A DNA stretch of 64,000 nt from Syngnathus acus. Taxonomy: Eukaryota; Chordata; Actinopteri; Syngnathiformes; Syngnathidae. Of this stretch, positions 1 to 64,000 are shown one piece after another. The stretch spans positions 23,055,956 to 23,119,955 of the forward strand of contig NC_051095.1 in NCBI RefSeq assembly GCF_901709675.1, read 5' to 3'. Numbering within the stretch: position 1 is the first letter of the stretch; each line of letters opens with the position of its first letter. A program made the position numbers and the translations under genes. The notes beneath the pieces were generated by a model. The model was not told where the DNA came from. It did no database searches and saw only the letters and a program-made list of their open reading frames with translations.

Positions 1-299
1 ATAGTATAAGGTAGGTGGTAATGTAAATGATGGGACAGCGGGCATCCAATAAGACAACTAGCCACAACCTTCTAGTTACCTTCAGATAAAAATCACAGCT
101 TTAGATGTAAACATTTTACAATGTACAATGATGGTAATTTCATGTCTTCATGTACGGTGCCTTTGATTTCACTTGCTTTGAAATTCCACTGCTGAGGACA
201 TGTGATTGAAAATATTTAAATGCATTTTAATTGAAAATTTACTGTAAATGATCAGCCAACAAAGTAGAACATAATTGTTAAGTGGAGTGGAAATGACAT

Positions 300-630
300 C
301 CATCCATTTTCTGTACCGCTTGTCCCCACGGGGGTCGCGGGCGTCATCGGGCAGTAGACGGGGGACACCCTGAACCGGTTGCCAGCCGATCGGAGGGCAC
401 ACAGAGATGAATAACCGTCCGCACTCACACCTAGGGGCAATTTGAAGTGCTCAATCGGCCTACCAAGCATGTTTTGGGGATTTGGATGGAAACCGGAGTG
501 CCCGGAGAAAACCCACGCGGGCACGGGGAGAACATGCAAACTCCATGCAGGGAGGGTCAGAGGTGGAATCGGACCAGCACCCTACTAACTGTGAGGCGGA
601 CGTGCTAACCAGTGCGCCACCGAGCCGCTC
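300..630 (-). mobile_element. tRNA-derived SINE, family A, with 12-bp target duplication
   Basis: Minus-oriented copy. Read on the minus strand it starts gagcggctcgg-like, has an A-box-like TGGCGCACTGG and a B-box region, a conserved middle and ends with the TGGATGG tail. It is bounded by a perfect 12-bp direct repeat, TGGAAATGACAT, at 288-299 and 631-642, which shows retroposition. The B box is mutated relative to GGTTCGATTCC. Other copies lie at about 2478, 21158, 47343 and 58639. Confidence 0.9.
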
Positions 631-1613
631 TGGAAATGACATTACTTTTCAAAATTTTAGGAAATCTGGAAATCGTGGTATATTCTTACCCGTGTCAATA
701 TTTTGTTTGTCTCTACCATCTTAGCGCATCTAGACTACAATTCATGTGCTACTTTGTGTTTTGGTAATCTCAACAAAATTCATTCAAGTTTGTGATTGTA
801 AGGTTACAAAAGTTTAAAAGGTTGAAGGGGTATGAATACTTTTTCCAAGGGACTGTAGCATCATTGGCCAATTCATTAAAACTGAATACAATGAAAATTC
901 CATCATATGCACCACAGAGATGAATAAGAGCCAGCGCTCCATCTCTAATTTCAGGAATACATTTGCCAGTAGATTCCTTTACTCTTCAAGAAAAATTTAG
1001 AATAGAGCAGTGGCACACACTGGAAACCTCACAGCGGAGGAATAGAGTGGAAGGTCACACTATATTGCGCCATTGTGCCTTTTCCTTCTCAAGAGGTAAG
1101 TCTCCAGAAAATCTTTGTGTGTACAAATAATGGTTCTATGGCACAAAGACAAGGCATGATGTGTCACATGAGGTGCAGCAGCAATGCATTCTTTTTTTGT
1201 AGCCCGAGCATGAACTGTGTGAAATAGCAAGCGCTTCTAATGAATCACCTCAACCACTCATCGGTGCAAACCATATTCTTAAATCTATGCTACACAGAAC
1301 ACTTGGTCCTCCCCAACATATACACTGAAGTGTGAAAGAGTGCAGGCATGTGTCCAAAAAACAAAAATGAAATTATTGTAGCAGTCACAAGTGTTTGTCT
1401 TCATCACCACATCAGTGCAAAGACACCCTCAGCCACCAGAAAGCATCTAGGTAGTACAGGGTCAGCAATCGAGGTGAAAATATTGCACGCGGACTAAAGT
1501 CAACAACTCCACTGCAATGGCACAACGCAGGTGGCACAATTAAGATTTTTTTTTTTTTTGCCCCACACAAAAGAACACGATTAAAAAAAAATTGCAAAAA
1601 CACACCCAGATTC

Positions 1614-1619
1614 TTTATT
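1614..1619 (-). promoter_or_regulatory. Candidate polyadenylation signal, long-tail transcript
   Basis: AATAAA on the minus strand, about 276 bases after the long-tail stop codon. It is the only AATAAA hexamer I found between the stop and the window start on this strand. Mammalian GluA1 mRNAs have long 3' untranslated regions, so sites beyond the window are also possible. Low certainty. Confidence 0.35.
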
Positions 1620-1894
1620 GCAGCACAAATCCTGTCGTCTTTTTCTGCCCCCCCCCCCCCCCCCCAAAACAATTATCCACATATTAAAAATCTTTTGAGT
1701 CTCTGTTACTTGTAACGAACATTTGAAGAGTGCATTTTGGCAGTAAGTTAAATCTTGTTCCGGTCGGGCACAGCCAAGAAAATTGAAGGGTCAAACCACA
1801 CAGCCACGATTTGTTTTGGAGATCATCAAAGTCTTGTGCTCTTCTTGTTCTACCCTGCCTCCTTGTTGCCACTCCCTTTCCCACGGTCATGTGA

Positions 1895-51774
<49,880 letters not shown>

Positions 51775-52774
51775 CTGCAAGAGGGGAAAAATAACACGCA
51801 TGAATAAACCTTTGAAGAGAAAAAAATATATTTCAAATGCAAATTGCAATTAGCACATCTACACAATTAAAATGTACACAATATACTAAATAATGTAAGG
51901 TATAATACAGTTGGCAAATGTGTATGTCATATAGACACACCATTACTGAGTCTTGGAAAGTGCATGTGCTTGCCGATACACTTAGATAATGTGTAAACAA
52001 CAACACAAAATAAAAACACAAACAGGAGGATGAAACAGAGGACCTGTGTGATACAGTCTGTTAAATCCTATGACAAATGCAAGAAAATAGGTAGACCATG
52101 TTCACCGCGCACGACTGAACTTTTTGCCACAACCAAAAGATATTTCGAGTAAAACAAAAAATATTTAGATTCATCCAAAGCAGTTGCTCCAGTTGGGGAA
52201 GCGGAACCCTAACCATTTGTTTTCGAACAGCCTGTCTGTTTACCGTCAGTGAAAGCTGCAGGAGCTGAAGGCAGATTAGGTGTAGAGAGGTTAATCAATG
52301 TATCCCCAGGGTTCCACTGACATTTCACTGGCAGCAGTAGGCGGCTTCCATCTATCATTTGCTTTCATCCCTCACTTTCTCTACCTCTCTTTCACTCACT
52401 TTCTGTCCGTCAAGCTAACTTCATTCCCACCTTAATATCCAAAAGTAGCGCATATATGTTTGCAGTCTCGTCATTAGTAGCGCGCTAGATTCACACGTGC
52501 GGTTTTTAGTCTGGGCCAGTTCTGCTGTGACAATAGGTGGTCCTTATCTCAGTATTTACCGGAACAGATTGATATTGCTGCCTGTCCCCTGCACCAGGGC
52601 CAGCTCACCACCAGAAGCCGGAGAAAAGGCAGCGAGGATGGCCTGTATCCAAAACGCCTAACCTGTCACAGACCTGCACCCACCAGGCAGGCAAATGCGT
52701 GTTCTTGCCTATGACGAAGACAGAGGGCGAAGGGATGGGTGAGGGGATCTACATGTGAGAATACATGTATACAC

Positions 52775-52974
<200 letters not shown>

Positions 52975-54712
52975 CCAGCCTCGAGTATCGCAAAAGCCTG
53001 GTGACTCACCCTACTTAAAGCAAGCCCTGAAATAGACATTTTGCACCTCGCCACACTGATTCTTTTCTTCATGGCTTGCACAGTTCTGGCTTTTAAATGC
53101 ACATCCTGATGTATTTTACCTCTATACATTTGCACTTATAACATTCCAGATCCAATTTTTGCGGTAGCCTTAATGTTCTGCCTGTTTGCCGCCGTTACTT
53201 TGCAATACAGCCTATTAGCATAATACCTGAAACATGATTCATTTTTCCTCACTACAGCATGTGTTTTAACTATTTTCCAACTATAAATAGAGAGCGAGAG
53301 AAAGCTGAAGCCGTTTGCTACGGACCACCCACTCCTGGATGGTAAGAAGCATGAAGTTGTCTAATCTGATGTGAGTATTCCACAAAACATATTGCAGCAA
53401 CTCCAATTTTAAACACCCTGAAGCTCAAACCATTCCGAAAAATAACTGGGGAGTATATGCAACGAAAGTTGCATTAAATGGGAAGGCAAAACTTCAAATT
53501 GTGAGTGATAAGAGATTTGTGCCTTGGAAACCATAGGAGTGAAGTGGCTTCAAACTCAAGGCCGTAAGAGTCAAATTGGGATTTTTTTTGAAGAGGAAAA
53601 CTGAATGCAATGTAACACATAACCCGAATGTAGTCACTGATGGCAGCATTAATCGTAACTTGAGGTTCAAGATCTTGCTCAGGGACACTTCGACACGGTG
53701 ATGGGAGAGTGACAACTGAACCTGCATTATTCAGGTTGAGGAAACCGCGACTTAAACATCGCTACATTGCTACATCTTTGTATTACATGTTAAGGAGAAG
53801 CACAGTCATGTTCTTCAAATGTAAAAACACAAGAGGTCTGGAAAACCAAAAAGTGCCCCAGCAACATGTCTTCTAATCGGTTAGCTGTCATGGCAGCACT
53901 GAGGTTCTCTGGCAGCAATTAAACCTGAAAAATAACTTTAAAAGCTGGAGTGGAAATTGAGTGTTTTGTCATAATTAGGATTCCTCTGCTAGAATTAGTG
54001 TAATTGCCAAAGTGACTTGGCTTCACAAAATCCAGAGAGAATATCCAAAATAATGCAGGATTTGACTCGGAATTCCACTGCATCACATTTTCATTGACAC
54101 TTCAAACAAATATCCCCCAGAAACATCAGCCTTCTGCATACAGATGCAGTGAAGCTTTATGAAGACTTTACACTTCTAGCACCTTCCGGCATGTCCACCG
54201 GGGGTAGAGCACATTGATTTGCAACAGCTGAGGCCAAAGAGTTCAAAAGCCACATGAAAAAAAAAGTTAAATCCTAGAGGGACACAACCGGAGGGTGTGT
54301 CAAAAACAACTCACACATTTACGTTCTTGCCTATTCAGTCTTGCCTGTGGCATGCAGCTGTCCCTCTCCTTAGCATGAGCCAAATATCAAATGACAGAAG
54401 TGTCTGTGTCGGCTGCACAAGGAGGGCATGTTACTGACAGCCCAAGTGCATCTGATTTAAAACATGATGGACGATGGTTGCTAGGAGCTATTGATTTTAT
54501 TAATAAAAATGTGAATATTGAGTAGTTAAATGAAATGATCTTCATTAAAAGTAGCCTAAAAATAAGCTATTCATTTCCAGTCTAACATGAAATTAAAACA
54601 AAACATTGTAATGACACCTCCCAAAAAAGTGTACGTCAACATAATCCACAAATATGGTAGCCGTGCTGTTGACGTGCTGTCCCGAAAGCCACAGTGTTCC
54701 AAATTGACCTCA

Positions 54713-54750
<38 letters not shown>
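54713..54750. repeat. TA microsatellite
   Basis: About 17 TA units. Confidence 0.95.
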
Positions 54751-54753
<3 letters not shown>

Positions 54754-57700
54754 TACATTACAACATAAAATAGGTGAAAATATACTTCCTTGAATAAATA
54801 ACACACTAAACAAACAAGTGCTGATTGCGTTTTAATGTTTAAGTGTGGTGGTGGTTTTTACAACGTAATATCAAGCCAACGGCTATAATGCTCCAACAAT
54901 AACGTTAACTGATGTTGGCTAACTACTACTAGCTTGTAGTGATACTAGCCACTTATTGAACTACAGTAGTAATCGTGTGTGACGTTGAATTTGTGTTAAC
55001 TGAGATACGTTACATTGGTCGGGCAGCAAGTTTAGTCAGACAGAAGCTAATGTTGGACCTGCAAGTGAACTACAGTTAACATAAATAAGCAACATTATCT
55101 GCTGACAACAAAAGTAAAAGGTTAAAATGATTGTCTTAAAATGTTGAAAATGTTGTTTTTTTAACTAACTCTAGCCGAATAAAATTATGTCTTCTTGGAT
55201 TAGAATAAAAAAATAAAATGCTCAAGTTAAAAGGTAAAAAAGGTAAATATTTTATACCTCTGAAATGTATTTTCTGTTGAAATCAATACATTTAAATAAA
55301 GCTTGACCAAATTAGGTAAAGTTGAGAGGGATCGTTTTATGTTCATATACGTACATTCTCAGTGAAAACATGTGCACATGCAATCTATATGTTCATAAAA
55401 CAGCAAACATGTTTTACAGTGTGCCTTCTCAAACATGTATGCGACCATTTTCTTCCCCTAGGACTTGCCTGCCATTATCATGTGCACCATTAATGTCAGA
55501 AGAGCCGAGGGAATTTCAAAGTCAAAGCAAGTCAGGTTCATCCGGAGAAAGGAAATACTGATTGGAAGGTTCCGATCCAGTCATCCACATTTTTTTTTTT
55601 TTTAACAGGGCCTCTTGACAGAAGACTGACATGCCAGGTGACTCTACAAAATAGGGCATGTGATGTGTATGCTCAACAGCACTGCTCTCTATGCATTTTG
55701 TGTAGTGAAATAAATGAAACAAGACAAAATGGAGAAAGGCCCACAGAAGGATGAGTATATTAAATTCAAGGCAAACCTTCTTACACATTAAATCTACATT
55801 ACTACAGTCATGCTGAACTGTAGAGATTTAGTATTCTTTCAGCCTCAACGCCACAGCCTTCCTTTTCAAGCCTGAAGATGCCCAATCTTATTTTCCTTTT
55901 TAGTCCAGAAAAGTTACAAAATCTAAGTAACCTGACAAGGAAAACATGTAATGTCACCCTCTCTCACATTACTGGTTACAGCAATCACGTTTCCACTGCT
56001 GAATTTCATTGTGGAATATGTTATTGCATTAATTATAGATTGTTTTAAAGTGGATTCCTGTAAAATGCAGAGCTCATGTTCATATGAACTACTTTTGGTA
56101 GTGCAAAATCATCAACATATATGAATTTGTGCCCTAACTAAAAAATCTGTCCATTGCTGGAAGAAGCCACATCGATGCTATATTGTTTTCATTTTTGTTT
56201 GAGGGTTAAAGGGGAGACAATGACAAGGGAAGGGCATCTCCTGTCACATCAGTGAGTAATACACACTGTCTCCTTCCTCCACAAGGGTGAAGGGTCACTC
56301 AATCAACCACATCGCACTTTGAGGGGAGATAAACATATATGACACCAGACACCGGAAGACGTACGCAATGGCGCTCCGCTCAGCCACCCATGGCAGATAA
56401 CTGTCAAATGATGTGTGTAATCAAAACAGAGCATGTTGTACACCTCTGGTCCCATCCATCTTGTGGCGAATAATAAGATACATTAATGAGCGGCCTAACA
56501 AAGGAAGTCAATAACTTATTCACAGGGCCTCTCACACACGCAGCTTGTGAAGAAACCCTCAGGTGATGGGTGGCTGAGGGTGGGAGGGAGCCCTCCAACA
56601 CGGCGTGACTCACACGGTGCAATCAATCTCCCTGTGTGCACACAACCGGGACCCAAGAGACAGGGACACGGCACCAGCGTGGTTCTGCATGAATGTCTCC
56701 ATCAGTGACTGGGTGCCATAGTGAGGTTGGATGTCCTTTTGAGAAAATGATTCATAGCACCTCTGTGCATGGGCAAAAACTTCACTCCAATCCCGATTTT
56801 TTTTTGTGCCCCCAAAGAGTTTGATGAGTTGGTCCTTGCCCAACTCTCTTGAGATGCCCCCTGGAGTGTTGTGCTCGAGGGAGGTGTGCTTGCTATTCGC
56901 CTGTATAAACTGCTTTGGCTCCTCTGGCTCCAGGGAGATTTGCACCTTATGCAAGAGCAATGAAGCGGTGTTTATGACACTGCTGTTCCTGATCTCTCGG
57001 TGTGTGCGTGCACATCACAAAAATGATGGGCAAGAAAAGGGAAAGGAGATCAAAGGATGGAGACACATAAAGTAAGGTGGAACGCATAAAAGAAAACATA
57101 AAAATACTGAGAAAGCATCAATTACAACCAAATTTTGCAGCTTGATATGATTGCGTGATTGCATCGTATCAACAGGGCTGATGGGAAGTTAATGCGCAGG
57201 AATGTCTCAGTACTTGAGACGTCAATAGCAGAAGTGAGACGCTGGTGGGTAGGAGAGGGACAGAACTGATGTATTATTGCTTGCGAGGGGAGATAATGTG
57301 CGAGACTGCAGCCCGCAGAGAAAACAAATGTCGGCCTCGCAGTGGGAAAAGGGGATTGCTGGGTGAAATCTAGATTTCTCCCATTTCCTCTAAGTAATAA
57401 AACAACGGCGCCGCATCGCCTCATTAGACAGGTAATCGAGGGTGCAAGAACACTCGCCTCGGCATCGGGTGTTTCTCTCTCTTCTTCTCTAACCCGCCCC
57501 TGCTAGGCTATTGTGTCTCCTCCTCACTCTTTTCCCGTGGTGTGCAGCCCAGCCCTGCCACCTGCTGAAGAAATACTTACCCGGCCAGCAGGTTAGAACC
57601 CCATGCCGATACCATCTCCCATCACGCCGTGTGGAAATACCAATTATCTCCTTAACAATCCTCCTTTTGCAATTATCTCCCCATCTGCATCTCTGTCAGT

Positions 57701-58525
57701 AAGTGCGGGGGCAAAATTTCGCTCACAGTTTCAATTTGCTTGACACCTGAAGTGATGGGGGTGAATGTGGGGCTCAGGAAGAAAGGCAACACAAGCGGCA
57801 TGCTAATTCATTTGGAAATTGGAATGAGAGAAATCTCGTAGCTACCCCTGGCCTGCTATGTTGAAGAATCTGTATCTGTCAGTTAGTATCACTGTCACAT
57901 TAACTGACAATGACTTTACACCACTGTGTCCTGGAATGTTCCTTACTGTATTCAATTTCTCAGTATATACGTATCATGTGGAATACAGGAACATTGTATC
58001 TTAAAAGTGTCAAATATTTTAACGTGAAATTCCAATCTACAATGTCTGGATTTTCCCGAACGGCCGGTCGAACCATGAGACAGCCGCGGCGGCCTTCTGA
58101 TTTCAATATTAGTTACCCATAAATTAGTTTTGTATGTTAGGGGATCATACATTTACAGTATATATATGGCTTCACAGTCATCCGAGGGACACCATAGCTA
58201 TGCGGCCCATGACAAAAAAAAGAGTTTGACGCCCCTGCATTAGAGAAAAATGTGGCATCCACACTTTCTAGAGTAGATGTGCTCAGAAAGTAGCGTGGAG
58301 TAGAGTAGACGAAGGTAATTACGGTGACGATTGGTTTTCAAATATAGGTATTATATGTATAACAACCTTCTCAAAACTCAAAATACATCATTTTTATCAA
58401 ACGTTTTCCATCCAACATATTTAACAGATTTCCGGAAGTCGTTGCCATCTATCCATTTTCTTACATTTGTCCCTATTAGGGTGAGCTACACGCTGATTTC
58501 CAGCCAATTCCTGGGACTCATACTA

Positions 58526-59033
58526 TATACAGTACCAGTCAAAGGTTTAGAAACACATTCAAATTCAAATGATCTCAAACACATTACAAGGTCAAGAATG
58601 TCAAGCTATAATATTAATATATGGAATTAATATATAATGATGGCGCACTGGTTAGCACGTCTGCCTCACAGTTAGTAGGGTGCGGGTTCGATTCCACCTC
58701 CGGCCCTCCCTGCGTGGAGTTTGCATGTTCTCCCCGTGTCCTCGTGGGTTTTCTTTGCGCACTCCAGTTTCCTCCCACATGCTCAGTAGGCCAATTGAGC
58801 ACTCCAAATTACCCCTAGGTGTGAGTGCGGATGGTTGTTCGTCTCTGTGTGCCCTAAGATTGGCTGGCAAACAGTTCAAGGTGTTCCCCGCCTACTGCCC
58901 GATGACAGCTAGGGTAGGCTCCAGCACACCCGCGACCCCCGTGGGGACAAAGCGGTACAGAAAATGGATGGATGGATAATATATAATAATTAGAGGGTGT
59001 TTCCAAAATTTAACTGCTCTCTATATACAGTAC
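58526..59033. mobile_element. Tc1-type remnant split by a SINE
   Basis: The left end tacagtaccagtcaaaggtt resembles the common teleost Tc1 terminal repeat (CAGTnCCAGTCAAAAGTTT). The right end gggtgtttccaaaatttaac followed by tatacagta is its decayed mirror. Without the SINE the element is only about 160 bp, so it is a MITE-like derivative. Confidence 0.65.
58639..58977 (+). mobile_element. tRNA-derived SINE, family A, with 10-bp target duplication
   Basis: Plus-oriented, nearly full length: A box TGGCGCACTGG, B box gggttcgattcc, body, ccgtggggacaaagcggtac and TGGATGGATGG tail. The direct repeat AATATATAAT flanks it (58629-58638, 58978-58987). This copy has the best-preserved internal promoter boxes in the window. 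Confidence 0.93.

Positions 59034-64000
<4,967 letters not shown>

Larger units (their letters stand above)
1..1894. other. Downstream flank / 3' untranslated region of gria1
   Basis: No coding sequence is supported. It contains a SINE at 300-630, an 18-base run of C at 1648-1665, a T run near 1551, and the candidate polyadenylation signal. The part nearest the stop codon is likely 3' untranslated sequence, but its end is not determined. Confidence 0.6.

Noticed and set aside
58639-58710. tRNA-like start with A and B boxes (also at 47343 and 50009)
   Set aside because: These are heads of SINEs with SINE bodies, tails and target duplications, not tRNA genes; no full cloverleaf follows.

Overview
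The window is vertebrate, almost certainly teleost fish, genomic DNA. It holds most of one gene on the minus strand: an AMPA-type ionotropic glutamate receptor subunit that I identify as gria1 (GluA1). A translated exon series with canonical GT-AG borders and matching phases runs from about 51.77 kb down to 1.9 kb. It encodes the amino-terminal domain from the third exon onward, the complete ligand-binding domain, all four membrane segments, both flip and flop alternatives and two different C-terminal tails. The first two exons (signal peptide and start of the amino-terminal domain) were not found and presumably lie beyond base 64000. The GluA1 assignment rests on the glycine-rich flop signature (GSGGGDSK), a glutamine codon at the Q/R site, and a last exon that matches the mammalian GluA1 long tail and no other subunit. 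gria1a versus gria1b cannot be decided here.

Layout in transcription order (descending coordinates): intron 2 (>12 kb, to the window edge); exon 3 (51535-51774); exon 4 (43156-43340); exon 5 (38642-38695); exon 6 (33354-33512); exon 7 (32876-33043); exon 8 (31966-32070); exon 9 (31720-31830); exon 10 (27860-28066); exon 11 with M1, the pore and the Q/R site (27096-27541); exon 12 with M3 (11588-11786); exon 13 (10521-10768); flop exon (7747-7861); flip exon (7107-7221); M4 exon (4702-4836), readable onward to 4567 as a short tail; and the long-tail exon (1895-2062). Exon numbers follow the mammalian gene by homology.

The introns carry a typical teleost load of mobile elements: two tRNA-derived SINE families (three copies of one with clear target duplications), two LINE reverse-transcriptase relics, an internally deleted hAT element with a perfect 8-bp target duplication, a repeated terminal-inverted-repeat element whose copies are hosts for other insertions, a Tc1-type remnant, an IS630/Tc1-like transposase relic, and many long CA, GCAC, TCTG and ATCT microsatellites. 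No other protein gene, RNA gene or CRISPR array is supported.

The most interesting points are in the receptor gene itself. GluA1 here appears able to make either its usual long tail or a GluA2/3-like short tail ending TVKI by read-through of the M4 exon. Its flip exon carries asparagine at the position where mammalian flip has the serine that sets cyclothiazide response. Its first cytoplasmic loop is about 25 residues longer than in human GluA1. All three are visible in the sequence; their use in transcripts is inference.
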